Origin: Paramacrobiotus metropolitanus
Taxonomy: Eukaryota > Tardigrada > Eutardigrada > Parachela > Macrobiotidae
DNA length: 64,000 nt
Assembly (NCBI RefSeq): GCF_019649055.1
Contig: NW_026570304.1
Coordinates: forward strand, 248,001-312,000
Direction: 5' to 3'
Shown here piece by piece: positions 28,641 through 41,093 of this stretch. The notes below the pieces were generated by a model. It did not search any database, was not told the DNA's origin, and was given only the letters and a program-made list of their open reading frames with translations. Position 1 is the first letter of the stretch; every line of letters begins with the position of its first letter. The position numbers and the translations under genes are program-made.

Positions 28641-30870
28641 TCGGTGGGCGTCAACGAAAACCGTCACCAAGATGGGCGTACCTTGTAATGGGTCTAAGCG
28701 ACGCCCATGTACTTACAAACTTCGCGTTTCCGCGATTTTGATTGGTGGGTCAGCATTTCGAGTTAGATCGAGGCTGCCCACCGCCAATAGCAAAATTTAA
28801 AAACACGTGATCGTTTCTCCATACTTTGAGCTAACAGCGACGGTTTAAGCAATAAAATGATAAGGTTTCTTGTCTTTGTGTGATTTTCTGGTTCTTGCCT
28901 TCTTGTTTGTTTTTAAAATCAGAAATGTCAAAACTGGCAATGTTTTTGGCATTACTGGTGCATTTATAGTACAGGGATGCCTGCATTCTGGGAATCCAGA
29001 TTAGACTGCGCAAGATTAGTGTTTGGCCAGTTGCGCTCCTGTTTACTAATTACTTTTTGCCCTGTTATTGCTTGCTTTACTTTCGATCCCATTACAGCTG
29101 ACTAGCGTATTACAAATTGATTCCGGCTTGCCAAAAGGTTCACAAATCCTTATAGCTGTCTCTAACAATTTGTGGTATACTTGTCATGAATAGCTGCCGT
29201 CGTATCGCAGGGAACCCTGCGCGCTGGCTACCCAGCTGCTGGTGCTGTTTACAGTACACCCCGTTCTGTGCTTTATTTCTTAATCTGACTTAATACCCCA
29301 CCTTGATTAGCACTGCCGGACAGCCTTCCATCGTAAGTCAAAAATTAATTTTTAATATCATGTTAATTCAGTATGAGTTTGTTGGTCGCATAAACTTATT
29401 TCGCCTGTATTTGATTTTCGCCTGTATTTTACGAATACTTGCTTAACCAAGTGGCGGGTTCCCGCTTTGATCTGGATACCCAGAAGTATAGTTAATCGCA
29501 ATCTTCTTTTTATTTAATTCAGCTAGAAACAATACTGCATAGCAATACCCAAGCGCACCTTGTTTTGATGCTTTTAAACATGTTAAATGGCATTTAACTT
29601 CAGAAATGTCGTGATACTATTTAGAACCATAATGTCTGCACGCATGGTGTCAGTCTGTGTGTCATGACAGTTGTGCGCATGCGGTCGAGTTTAGCCCGTA
29701 CATACATACATGCAAGACGTGTAAACGGGCGCGGTTTTGCGTTCGATGTGTGTACGTCAAGGGTAAAAAACGGTGTAAGTAAGTCCGCGTTTGAACTCTG
29801 CGCATTCTGTATACTGATTGTGAGACTGAGCTCTGTCCTGGCCAGTGAGACTATGTGTGACAGTGTGACTCTGTGAGTGTCCTTATTTCTTACGTACGCC
29901 GGTACGGTAATTTAAAGGGATATTTTGTATTCATATGGTTCAATACTTGCAAATTGAAACTGCAATAATATGTTATAGCTAATCCCAAGCTCCCAAATGG
30001 AATTTTTAGAAAATACCACAACATTTGCAATTTCAAAAATAACTGCCCATAAGTTCTGGCATGGTTAGCCGCAGTGTGTGGTCGCTAAATCTTAACTCAT
30101 TCATTCATTCATTCATGTATCAGGAGCAGACAACCCGTTTAACAGGACTTCAATCTCTGGTCGGTAAATAATGCAGCAAAAAATTACAGAAGAGAATATC
30201 TAGACAGATCAACAGTTTTCAGAGCGAACTTGAAAAAGCTAACTTTGAGTATTGCGAATTAACTTTTGAATCCGTTCAAAAGCGTTCTTTAACCGCATGG
30301 CCAGCGTGCTTTCTCCGATTTTCTGTTTCGCTATGGCTTGGATTCGTTTCGGCTTCCGGAGATTGTACTGCGGTGACAGATCCTTGAAGGCTTGAAGTCG
30401 ATCAGTTCAACCAGGTAAGGCGAAAGTTTGTACACTTCATGGTTGTAGATCTTATACAACCATGAAAACTGACTCGACCTCAAATTTTCAGCAAGCGCTT
30501 CGAATGTATTTTTTCAATTGCCAGAAGCCAAACGTTTGCCAAATCAGTTTTTCAGTTTCGACCAGAATAACTAACCTTTTCAACTGTTAACTCCCGTAAA
30601 TTCCGATATTAACGTAAATTCCGACCTTTCCGCTAAAGCCAAGATGATTCGGACAGGCTACCAGTTTTTATAAGACCAAAACTACAGTACTTTGGGTTTG
30701 CAAATTCCCACCAGACTGATCAAACTAAATGACAATGCACGACTAAGACGGCATTACCAGTGTAACATGAACACATTCAGCTGACTGCGGCACACAGCAA
30801 ATAGTTCCACACAAAATGAAGAATATCGTCATAATCCAAAGAAAACAACTCCCTCCATCCACCAATCCAC
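28641..30870. other. intergenic, no gene seen
   Basis: Low coding potential throughout; an (ATTC)n run lies at about 30099-30117. No splice-bounded exon recognised. Confidence 0.5.
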
Positions 30871-30877
30871 TCTCAGC

Positions 30878-31614
30878 AATGCCGCCGGTCGCGGTCGCGG
30901 GACCGACTCCGCCGCTCGGCGCCCGGCGAATCCCTCCGATCCCGGCTGGATGCGCTAGCCGCGGTGGCGCTGCCGTGCTTGCGGTGGGGTGTGCGACTTC
31001 CCGACGACCTTGGTGGCGGGGATCACCAGCGGGAGGTGTGTTCCTCACGGTGCCGATTGTTGCTGCTGGTGTCCTTTTAATTCCCGGCCGAGCCGCTGCT
31101 CATCAGGGACTTGCGCTACTCCTCCACCTGGCTGCTCATCCACTCGCCGACGGTGCGCTTTCGTTTGCCGCTCTCCAGCTCGTCCTGATAAGTCATCACG
31201 CGCATCTGTCAAATAATCAGAAAATTAATGGAGAACAGCTAACATTCAGAACACTGCAGAAAACAATCCGATTTACCTATTAATTTATTTATGGCGCAAA
31301 ACAAGGGCTAAATAGTCACCATTAGGGACAACAGATTGGGTGGTTGCATGCTAACGTGATTAGAAAACCGATAAACATTAAAATGCTAACCGCTAACGTG
31401 AGTAAAAAATTGAGCAAAAATAAACTGATAAATTAAACGGCAGCATGCATGTAAACAGGAATAACAACATAATTTCCGGTCGTACCTCAAATTTCTGTCA
31501 GTTTTTCTCGGACTTCCTTGTCCAGTTCTTTCGCCGGAATGGCTTTGGATGATTCGGATTCCTTCGGAGCACCACCGGCGCCTTCCAAACGATGCCATTT
31601 GCTTGTCGTGATGG
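30878..31614 (-). pseudogene. U2SURP/SR140-like splicing factor, 3' end, pseudogene
   Basis: U2SURP is a U2 snRNP-associated SR-related splicing protein. A minus-strand exon (31614-31486), preceded by TTTCGTTGCAG, reads ITTSKWHRLEGAGGAPKESE ... KELDKEVREKLTEI. The next exon starts after TTATTTGACAG at 31205 and reads MRVMTYQDELESGKRKRTVG EWMSSQVEE, then an RS-rich tail (SGSRTPHRK ... RRSRSRDRDRR). TTSKW, KLxEIE-xVMxxQDELESGKR and QVExYR are hallmark U2SURP motifs in the correct order. One extra T near the first exon end shifts the frame, and TAG, TAA and TGA interrupt the tail, so it is non-functional. The intron is retained. Upstream exons are absent; a palindrome-ended repeat begins at 31840. 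Confidence 0.72.
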
Positions 31615-31839
31615 CTGCAACGAAACTTTAAATAATGCAGCAAACACAACTGATTACTGTCAATGTTTCATTTCACTGCACTTTCAAACTATCAAGGCAA
31701 AACTCATCAATTACGTTATCTAAACGATAATGATTTAACCTTGCCACATTCATCACCCGCGAACGCGTCTGCACGTAATATTTAAACAAGAAATCTAACG
31801 GAAATTATGTGATTTTAATTATTAAATAATAGGTCACTT

Positions 31840-33116
31840 CTATGCGCCCTAAAATTTTAGGGCGCATAGTTAATTTGCTATGCGCCCCAAAATTTCCGGT
31901 CAAAATAGAAAAGCCAGTAATTCAAAACGTTGTAGAACGTTAAAACATGGTATCAGCGAATCCGTAATGTTGCTGTAAAAGTGGTACTGACCCAGGCAAC
32001 TATTGCAAAAAAACAATGTACTTGCCTCAGTTGCCTGTACTCGTGCAATGCATAACGGCACTTTAATACAGAACATTACAATACAACTATTTATGATGGC
32101 TCACTGACCAGGCATAATCAGATTTTAATCCAAAAGAAACTGCTGCAGTATTTCCTATTTAATCTGTTATAAACTAAGAAAACTGTCCGTGAATATTGAT
32201 TGAATTTACGAACTTTATTAATGGAGTGCTTGTACTTCTTAATTTTGGTGGATATAGCCGACAAATAGTTTTTCAATCAGGCATGCAAGCAAGCTCTACG
32301 TTAAAATGTTGAAGCATGCATTCGCAATACCCATAGAAGCCATAACGCATTGCTAACTAAATAACACATAACCAGTGCTGAAGAAAACCTAAATAAGCAA
32401 ACAAATTTTGTTTTTAACAACCTGCCAGATGCAGAGTACGTTTGATTGTAAATTTAGATGATAACTATGCCGAAATACAGATATACGCAAAGTTAAGTTT
32501 ACATTTTTATGTCACTATGTACCGGTAATTGTTGTTCTGATAACTATTTATCTTTAGAAAATCATATTCTCCAATTTGATATTCTCATATCTCACAATAA
32601 ATGTCCGAAAAACTGTAAACACGGCTGAAACACCCTCTGTAATCGAAACAGAGGCATGGAATTATGGAAGCCGTCTCGGAAGCGCGGCCCAAATTCTGGT
32701 AACCACAGAAAAACTGGTTGCAGTTTAAAGCTTTTAATATCGATAACCGCAAAAGAAAGAAATTGATGAAATTCACGGAGAACGAAATTTACCGGAAAAA
32801 TGGATGAGGTCAACGGTGTGCCATTTATACTTTTACAGCCTGAATACGAAATGTGCCAGTTCAAGTCTGGTAAATCTAACTGGTAAATCAGCGGGGTACA
32901 TATGTACTGTACACATACACGAAAAAATGCATCAGATTTCGCGGACAACTCAAAAACAACACAACAACTTCTAAAAGCAGAAAACGAACGTAGAATTGAT
33001 TTTCCCGTTAAAAGAAAGAAACAAAAACGGTAAAAGTTGAAATACAGAATGTTTATCTGCAATTTTTTGGGCACATGGCAAATTAACTATGCGCACTAAA
33101 ATTTTGGGGCGCATAG
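31840..33116. mobile_element. repeat element bounded by near-identical palindromes
   Basis: The left boundary is a perfect 30-bp palindrome CTATGCGCCCTAAAA/TTTTAGGGCGCATAG (31840-31869), followed by TTAATTTGCTATGCGCCCC. The right boundary (33068-33116) has CAAATTAACTATGCG and a 30-bp palindrome with two mismatches. The interior is AT-rich without a transposase. Probably a foldback/MITE-type element; no target duplication identified. Confidence 0.55.
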
Positions 33117-33449
33117 CACTTTCGTAAATAATATTAAGATACTATTAAGATACTAATATTTAAGCTGAAAGCTTCCAGTTAATAGTTTCAGACTTATAAT
33201 GTGGACCAGCTGTAACCAGCTTTAAAATAAACCGCTGCCACGGCCCGGCCTGGCAGTGGCAGTATTTACATAATGCTGTACGTACCTATGTATGCAGTAT
33301 GCTGGTGGACCTGTGGTTGACTTTCGAATATTCGTAATACTAATTATTAGCTTCCTTTTCTCCTTTTTCTAAGTTGTTTGACGGTGTTAGGAAACGTCGG
33401 AATCGATTATCCTTCATCGTTTTTTCATTCATACAACTTATAACTAAGA
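33117..33449. other. upstream region of the F-box gene
   Basis: No ORF. A short GC-rich imperfect hairpin GCTGCCACGGCCCGG/CCTGGCAGTGGC lies near 33234. No TATA box stands out. Confidence 0.4.
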
Positions 33450-35312
33450 ATGCACATATACGAAGATACGGAACGTTCTGTTGACGACTGGAATTCTGTG
33501 GATGTGGAAATAGATGGCCAGCTGCAGCATGGCCATGTCATCGGCCTGGAAGAGAAGCCACGGAACGGTAACACTCCGCTGCGTCTGATTGTCGATTTCG
33601 GGGGCCCGTCACAACAGGCGGTACTGGTGGAATACGGGAAGATCTGGGACTGTTCCGCACATCGATCCACGCGTGTGCACGAGGGAGATGAAGTGGAGGT
33701 GCTGCTGCACGAGGGCCGGGATCGTCCTTGGAAATGGTATCGCGGGAAAATGCTGATTCGAAGGTTCAACCAGTTGTATCATATGGCGCTGGTGGAGGTG
33801 ATGGTGAATGGACAGTCTCGTCGCGAACTGCTTCCCTGGCAACAGATTCGCGATCGAGCGGGAGAAGCAGTTAAGCCTCAACCCATTGCAGCGGGCCATT
33901 TCGTTATGCGGACGTGCAGCGTGCCTAACGGTTTCTGGACTCTCCAGCCGTCCGTCGCTTCATGGCTGCTACGCAGAATGCAGTTCCACTTGCATCTGCA
34001 GTTTGTCAAGGTTCTCAGCCAGGAGATGCACTGTTTGATGGTGCGACGGCGTCCGGAGGGGCCTCTGCGGGACGAAGATGTGGTAAAGCAGTTGCTGCTA
34101 CAGTAAACTCAACGTTTTGCCTTGGACTTTTTGTTAGAAATGTCTTTTGCTGTAGGCCGCCAACTTCGAATTTGCGAGAATGGAGTTCGGGGGGAGTGTG
34201 TTTTGTGGAAAACGGCCCAAGACAATCGAAGAGTGGGATGGTGAGCGGAAGCGGGAAAAGCCGTTATGTCTCGAGGAAGGCGATTTGCCGTTGTCGCTGA
34301 ATGTGCTGAAGGAGGTCTTCCTCTCCCTGGACACCATCGATCAGCAGCGCTGCCGCCGCACCTGTCAGCTGTGGGAAACGATGCTGTCGTCTTTGGATGT
34401 GCGCTCCGTTGTGCGTGTCTCAGTGCAGAATCCCAGCGAATCAGCAGCGGTGATGTGGGATCGGAACTATTTTCTGTACGCCTGCATCTTCAAGCTCATC
34501 ACGCCGGCCACCCGCACCGTCTCTATTCGCGGGGCCATGCCGCCCTCCCGTCATCGATGGAACCTGCGCGTGGCCAATGAATCCGTAAGCCTGATTAAGA
34601 AGGTCTTGGGCGGCGCTGGCTTGCGCCTAGACCGCCTCATCATGGATCAGCGATCGATGAAGATCGCATACGACTATCCATGGACACGGCTTTCCTTTGA
34701 AGTCTTCGCGCACCTGTCCAAGCTTTTGTCGTGCTGCGATCACGTGATTTTGAAAAGTTATGTGTTCGCACTTTCGGACGAAAATCGCGCGCCCTTGATG
34801 GAGTTCCGTATTCCCGCTGCCGTCTTCACCCGGGAGCCGATCGATCACGCGCAGATTGCGGACATGCTGGAGCAGCATCTGAGCTATGAAGGGCCTCCGA
34901 TAGATGTGCAGCACATTGCGCAGTGCCTGGCCAGTCGGATCGATATGTCCCACAAAGCCAACAATGTCAAAAAGGTACGACATGCTGATATTTGCCTTAG
35001 AAATATCTCGCAACGGCTGTCTTGCCGTTGTGTTGTTGACACTGCTGGGTCATTCGGCAGATTCTGGAACGCTACCAATCCGGCGATCCGCGTCCGTCCG
35101 CATATTATCGAAAACACCCGTGGACGCTGAACAACGTGGCCGGCGTGGACGTGGCCAAGCTGAACCGAATGTGTCTGTACGCGTTATGGCGCTACATACA
35201 GGACTGGGGCCCGGCATTCGCGCATGACAACGCACGAACTGAGCCGTTCATGGAGCTAAGCTATATAGAACTCGATTCCTTATCCAGCCCCTCCGAGCCC
35301 GACGATTTCTGA
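33450..35312 (+). CDS. tandem Tudor/Agenet-like and F-box protein, three exons
   Basis: The proposed model is exon 1 33450-34082, intron 34083-34155 (GTAAAG...CTGTAG, 73 nt), exon 2 34156-34974, intron 34975-35060 (GTACGA...CGGCAG, 86 nt), exon 3 35061-35312 (TGA). All junctions are phase 0 and the product is 567 aa. Residues 10-135 (SVDVEIDGQLQHGHVIGLEE; VHEGDEVEVLLHEGRDRPWK) resemble the tandem Agenet/Tudor modules of FMRP, which bind methylated lysine or arginine. Residues about 240-285 (LPLSLNVLKEVFLSLDTIDQ QRCRRTCQLWE) form an F-box, the SKP1-binding element of SCF ubiquitin ligases. The C-terminal half is a helical family-specific region. This is the only host gene in the window with intact frame and clean splice sites. 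The fusion is my reconstruction; two separate genes (33450-34106 and 34180-35312) are possible. It resembles a tardigrade-expanded family, from memory. Confidence 0.7.
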
Positions 35313-35673
35313 TCCTACGAGGACGAGGAATGAAAAGAGGCTACAGTTTCCGAAGATGCCAGCTGCAAAAAAGATTCAGTTATTTCTACTATTCTTAATG
35401 GAATGTCTAGAAATTTTTTCAGCAAAATCACTCGCTGGCTTCGCGCGAAACTAAGTACTTGTTGTAATTTTTTAAGCGGCAACCAGTATTCGTTTATTTT
35501 ATAGCTAGCCAGCCGCACGGGTCTAATAATTAATGATAATATCGTTTCGCTGTTGTGCCCGGTTTGGTAGATTACGACACGTTCTGTTCACCTCATTGCA
35601 TTAGATTTTTTATGAATAATTAAAAACTACCGTCAGTTATTTGGTAAACTACGGAATAGACGTGGGAATAGTG
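35313..35673. other. 3' flank of the F-box gene, no gene seen
   Basis: AT-rich; no canonical AATAAA close to the stop. Confidence 0.4.
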
Positions 35674-35770
35674 AAATGACTCGTTTGTACTGCCCTTAGC
35701 CAAACTATGATGTGGACTGTAGTGACAATAGTGTTTTGTTGTGAAATGTAGAGGCAATAGCGTTTGCCAA
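35674..35770. repeat. truncated end of a Mutator-like element
   Basis: This 97-bp stretch (TTAGCCAAACTATGATGTGG ACTGTAGTGACAATAGTGTT) is about 85% like the right terminal repeat at 46660-46755. No opposite end is nearby, so it is a fragment. Confidence 0.75.
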
Positions 35771-37684
35771 AAAGGCCTTTTCAGCCTATATCCAAATATA
35801 TGTTGGTATGACGATGTATAAATACCGTTTTCAAGAATCAGGATTATTTGTATATATGTAAAGCATAAGAAAGTTCAGAGTCAGTCAAAACGGCTTTTGC
35901 ACACACGCTGGGCTAATAATTGTCCGCTGTTTCAGAAATCGAACAGATCGTGACTGTTGTGCTTTTTCAAAGAGCACCTTACAAAAAAAGAGCATAAAAT
36001 AATAGAACTGCAGTACTGCAGTTTCCCACTTCACATAAATGTTGTGCATAAATTCTGATTATGATTAAGAAAACAATTTAAATGAAGCATTCCAAAGGAA
36101 TCCAAGCGACCACGAGAGGAAGCAATCGACGAAGTGTGTTAATTGGTTTTCGCGCTTCCCCACAGATACTGGAATATCAGAGCATTGACACGCGGTGCTC
36201 AAGTGCTTACATGCGATGCCTGACCGGGGTAAGGCAGCGGGTGGTGCAACTCGGACTGGATCGAGTATGTACCGTGAATTTGCAGCCGGTGCGCCCTGAA
36301 CTGAATTTGATAATGTCAATATAATGCGTCGTGTTACTTGATGCGTTCCATCACGTATGTTTTGTAGCAGTTGTAATAAGCGATTTTGCCGGCAGAATCC
36401 TGCTGTTCCGGGCGCTTGATGGCCGGCGAGGAAGTTATGCCGAGCAGTGGAGACCCTGCTTCAACAGCAGTGCTAAACTGCCCTCAAGCCAGTGGTCAAT
36501 TTGACTGCTTTAGCACTGTGCGTGGAGACAAAGTGGGACACATGTGCTTCTGTCTGTTGTGCTGCGTGTTGTGTCTGTTACTTTGAAATGTGAATTTTCA
36601 GCAAAATTTTCAGTACAGTAATAACAGTAGTTTTCCGTTTATCACGGTCAACGTTTGGCTTCTTAAGTGAATAGGTACGATATCAGCGCCAGTGCCAGGC
36701 TGCCAGTTATTGCTATTGGAATCGTTTTGATTGCAGCCTGGTTCCCTTGCACTTTGCGCGGAAGCAGCGGTGATTAGGAATTTAACACGCAACATTCATG
36801 CTCTTGCGGTGGTCGACTGGATTATATTGTTGTTCCTGGATTCGGCTGATCCTCCGCAGAATCACAGACAGCGACGTGTGGTGTGATTTGTTGTGTCCAT
36901 TGTCCGAGCCATCGCGTTCGTTTTTTGCAGCGTGCGTTTCTTCGCTCTCCCGAATCCGAATTATCCACGTTTAAGATTTTAAATTTCCGCGTACGCCCAT
37001 AATCGGGAACCAATAGAAAATGGGAAGTTACTACTTTATGCCGGCATGAAGGCTTTAAAGTCTGTAAAATAAAATTAAGTTGCAAGATGACTCTACGGTA
37101 ATTTACCTAATACCGTACAAACATACCTGAGCCGACGGTGAACAAACTGCACACACATATTTACTGGCCGCTTCGAGAATGGTCACGAAGGCAACTGCGA
37201 TCCCGAAAGCTGTTACATATTCAATAGGAAAATCTGTTAGACTTATGGTTAGTTGCCTTCTGTTAGACTTATGGAAAATCTGAATTATGAAGTTTTATTC
37301 TGAGAAATTTTGCACATTTTCTTGATCTTCAGTAACCGCTTGTCAAACGGCATATCACACAAGGAGTGCGTACCGGCATATCACACAATCATATGTTTTT
37401 GTCGAACGTGGAGATTCGAGAAAAGTTTAAATTTGTCCTGCGTTTGTACAGATTGTACCACCCGGCTCAAGAAACACCATGGTGTAACGTACACATCATG
37501 CATTCTCAAATTTGAATTTTCGATTATTACATAACATCTTACATAGTAGATACATGTACTTGAATTTCTGATCTTTATAATACCGAAGTGATCCAATGTG
37601 CATTTACACGATCACTATTCACTGGTAGGTGGCGTTGCCGTCAATCCGATACCGGTAACGTCAACCCGTTCCAGAAGGCCAGTG
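35771..37684. other. intergenic, no gene seen
   Basis: Short ORFs in several frames but none with domain-like sequence or supported splice sites. Confidence 0.45.
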
Positions 37685-37795
37685 TCAGAACGCCGGCAGA
37701 ATTTTCTGCCGACCGAATTTTTGTGTGGTCAAAACGCCGGCCGAATATCCTGCCGGCAGAATTTCGGGTGGTCAAAACGCTAGCAGAATTTCTTC
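37685..37795. repeat. tandem repeat, about 44 bp x 2.5
   Basis: Units start TCAGAACGCCGGCAGAAT, TCAAAACGCCGGCCGAAT and TCAAAACGCTAGCAGAAT. Each carries GCCGGC-type palindromes. Confidence 0.8.
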
Positions 37796-39399
37796 CATGT
37801 AAATTTTTTTATGGAAATGCAAAATTAGGTAGAAAATCATCGCATTGTCATCACTGAAAGTAAAAAAAAAACGGTTTGCTTGAAAACAATCTTTTTCAGT
37901 TAGAATGAGTACTTCAACGCAATATCGAATACGCGATATTTATTGAAAGTTTACCGACGAGTGTTAATTCGTCTTTCATCCAAATTTCTACACTCGACCA
38001 GCGAGAGAACGATAAAGCCACAACTGCGAAAATCGTTCGGATCTTGTTTTGCAATTTATGACGCAAGGAAGCGCACTTCCGTACTAGAGCATGGCCAGTT
38101 GGAGTCGGATTAGCGTCCTTGTACGTGACGGCATGATGCCGTGATCGTGCGGCGGAGCGACCAACACCTATGCACATTCGCACTCAGAGCTTATCAGAAT
38201 CGGTGATCTCCGGGATGATGGCTCCTGGCGGCAGCTGTCGAGATTGCCGGGACCCTTGTGTTTCCCCTGGTGTATGCCAAGTTCTGACTGTAACAGACAA
38301 GGCTGCTGGCGTTCGGTCCGCAACTGCTTTGTCAAACGTTTTTGTGTTGCGTTTGTTTGTGTAGCGTATGTGCAAGGATATTGTACTTGTATATGTAAAA
38401 GTTTTGGTTAACGGAAGCCTGTTTGTTCCGTATTTAATTCGAACAATGGCAACGAACCGGAAGATAATGGTCAGGGTTCCAAAATGGAGGAGAAGCAATG
38501 GATCCCTAAGTCGAGGAACACTTTTTCCACTCTTGCAGTATGATCGCTCTTGGCCTCTTGCAGTGTGATCTGTTTTACGAATGAATGCTTTTGTACTTTG
38601 TAGAGTCCTTCCACCGAATCTATTACTTTTTCCTTCGGAAACACAGAGGGCTGTTATTACTATACAGCAGCATGTATTGAATTAGGTGACAAAAACCTGC
38701 GGTTAGCACTATGGAGGTGAAGCAGAATCGAGTCCACCCAAGTAAAATTTGGCATGTATTACAGTACGACGTGTTATATATGGGGTTAACTAAACCAATA
38801 AATATGTAGGAATTGATTGTGGGTTTATAACTGTTTCTTACTAATCGCAAAAAGCGTTACGTGTTGGCTCGCTTATTAACTTTACCGACTCGCTTACTAA
38901 TTTTACCGAAGTAGTTTGTACTTAGCAACATTACAGAACTTCCGGCTCTGTATCTTACAGAACTCTTTTAAAGTGCGTGTCGAGTAGTACTAATAGCCGT
39001 TTAACTCATACGAATCTCATGAACCGTCCAAATAAACTGATAAGTTTACTTGGATTATTATGAAGTTGTATGTTACTTATCACGTATTGCGAATAGGAAT
39101 AATTAATACGACATTTACGCTGGCCAGTCAGTATGAGAACTGAGTACAAAACAGCAGGAATACGGCTACCACAAACAACTGTTATTTTGTGACCACCCCT
39201 TATCTCTGATTGGACGCCCGAGTTAAAGTGTTCTGTATCTAAAAGGAACTCTCCTGGCTCCGTTACGATACACCAAGTCAAAATTATTTTTTGATGTGGA
39301 TGCTCAGCCCCCGTACGTCGAAAGTCCTGTTTTTAGTTTTGAGGGCGTAATAAGCGGGAATTTAATTGTTTCTATTGAAACAATATTCCAGTTCTGCTT
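37796..39399. other. intergenic flank of the tyrosine-recombinase element
   Basis: No gene recognised. A 62-bp segment at 38931-38992 (TTACAGAACTTCCGG ... GTGTCGAGTAGTACTA) recurs at 45073-45134 on the other side of the element. Confidence 0.5.
38931..38992. repeat. 62-bp dispersed repeat, copy 1
   Basis: About 88% identical to 45073-45134, same orientation. Each copy contains TTACAGAACT twice. Confidence 0.8.
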
Positions 39400-39404
39400 G
39401 TTAA

Positions 39405-39840
39405 TGGAAGTTTGCGCCGGGGCGCTAACTTTGTTTAACGCGGTAAGAGAAACGCCGGCCAGCCTGATTTCTCGTTTATGCAGGGCATTAATGGACAATT
39501 GCTTGGACTTCGCACGGACCTGATGACTGCCTCCTCTCTATCTCCGTGGAATGCGGAATCGTCCTGTTTACCAGCGGATCGTCTGCCTGCCCTTTGTCGT
39601 TGCAGTGGATCCCGCGCTCGCCTGTCCATCGCCAGTTATGCCTGTCCAGTCCTCTGATTGCCTCTCCGTCCCTTTCACTGGCAGCGGGAGTTAACCTATT
39701 TACCTGATAGCATTTCGCGAAAAGATTGTTCATGTGCGTTGGGTGATGGCTGTCATTTCATTCGGTTTGCACGCGTGTCGGATTGAATAATTTCTGCAAC
39801 AGTTAGCGCTTGAATGTGACCTTTCAACTACTGGGAGTTA
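39405..39840 (+). repeat. split direct repeat A1
   Basis: Almost identical to A2 (43892-44327); one difference seen is CTAACTTTG versus CTAATTTTG. It ends TTTCAACTACTGGGAGTTA and includes one GTGACCTT word. Confidence 0.93.
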
Positions 39841-39908
39841 AACTACTAGAAGTTATCTCATCCATTGCGTGGGATTGATCGCGAGTGCATCTGATATTCA
39901 ACATCACA

Positions 39909-41093
39909 ATGTCGGGAAGACGGGGCAGAAGAACCAACGCCAACGCTCCCCAACCACCGGCAAAGCGACCAGCAAGGGGACGTCCACGGGCGCAGATGAT
40001 TCTCAACTCTGGCGAATTTCCTGCTAACAGCAACGCCACGGTAAGCACGGGAAGCACAGTCAGCATCGATGCCCAGGTTACCGCGGCCAGACAGCATTTG
40101 GAGTCACTGCTGGCACAGAGGAGCCCGGAGGTACAGCTTTTACCGGGTCCTCCCACGCCTCCAACGGCCGTCCAGTCCCAGCCAACGGAAACCGCCATGC
40201 TTATTCAGTTGATGCTCTCCCAGCAGAATCATCTCACCCAGCTAACACAAAAGGTCAACGATCTCTCCCCATCGACGTCCGCGGGCACAAGCGCAGGAGC
40301 CACAAACAGTAAGAAACCACCACCGTTGCCGGCTGGGTTTCCTCTTGTTAGTGATAAATGTCTGGAAGAACTGTATGACCTTACGGTTAACGTCGATTTA
40401 GACAAGCTGCTGCGGGCGAATAGCATTATGTCACCAATCCAGGGCGAAGCTAAGATCGAGATTAGAGATAGTGATTTCGTACTATCTGATTCTAAACCGC
40501 GAAAGGTCACGATTACATCATTTACATTGTGGTGCGAAGCGTTCATTGTTTTTCGTCGTGTACGTAGTCATTATCATCCTGAGCTTAGAGATCCGTTAGA
40601 TTCATACCAGGCTACCATCACCGACCTGGCGGGCACGTACACGGCTGCGGTGTGGCTAGAGTACGATAAAACCTTCCGTGCCGGCCGCACCCGCGACACA
40701 AGCCATGACGACTGGTACCGGCTTGACCGAAACCTACTGGACCGCTGCGTCGCTCGCCTCCCACATCGTGCACATCTCCAGCTATGCCGCGAGTGCGTGA
40801 TCGCGGACCATACCGAGCAGGACTGTGCCAAGAAGCTCCAATTCCCAGCACAAGGTCGACAGGACATCAAGGCGGATCGGCCCTTTCGACACATCCCGCC
40901 AGACCTGTGCAGAAACTGGAATAACGGGAGATGCACCAGAGGAGCTAACTGTCCCTACAGCCACAAGTGCGCAGTATGCCGCGCCACTGACCACCCCGTC
41001 GCCGAACACGATGCAGCTCAGCATAAGCATGGCAACGGTCACAATGCCAAACCCGGAAGTGACCACACCGGTCTCCGTCGAGAGACTCGCTGA
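39909..41093 (+). CDS. gag: Gag-like ORF1 of the tyrosine-recombinase element
   Basis: The ATG at 39909 (MSGRRGRRTNANAPQPPAKR) is the best start; the upstream GTG at 39885 is not a eukaryotic start. The product is 394 aa. It starts basic and Pro-rich, then has a predicted helical Gag domain (KCLEELYDLTVNVDLDKLLR ... TLWCEAFIVFRRVRSHYHPE). The C-terminal zinc-binding region has a CRECVIADHTEQDC cluster and a CCCH finger, CRNWNNGRCTRGANCPYSH (C-x7-C-x5-C-x3-H), typical of Gag proteins of this group. It overlaps ORF2 in the +1 frame. Confidence 0.88.
   Translation: MSGRRGRRTNANAPQPPAKRPARGRPRAQMILNSGEFPANSNATVSTGSTVSIDAQVTAARQHLESLLAQRSPEVQLLPGPPTPPTAVQSQPTETAMLIQLMLSQQNHLTQLTQKVNDLSPSTSAGTSAGATNSKKPPPLPAGFPLVSDKCLEELYDLTVNVDLDKLLRANSIMSPIQGEAKIEIRDSDFVLSDSKPRKVTITSFTLWCEAFIVFRRVRSHYHPELRDPLDSYQATITDLAGTYTAAVWLEYDKTFRAGRTRDTSHDDWYRLDRNLLDRCVARLPHRAHLQLCRECVIADHTEQDCAKKLQFPAQGRQDIKADRPFRHIPPDLCRNWNNGRCTRGANCPYSHKCAVCRATDHPVAEHDAAQHKHGNGHNAKPGSDHTGLRRETR

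Noticed and set aside
28363-28800. 145-aa plus-strand ORF
   Set aside because: It spans an imperfect inverted repeat and shows no protein-like conservation; likely a MITE by-product.
30816-31283. Plus-strand 155-aa ORF
   Set aside because: It is antisense to the RS-tail of the U2SURP-like pseudogene, whose motifs and splice acceptors support the minus strand.
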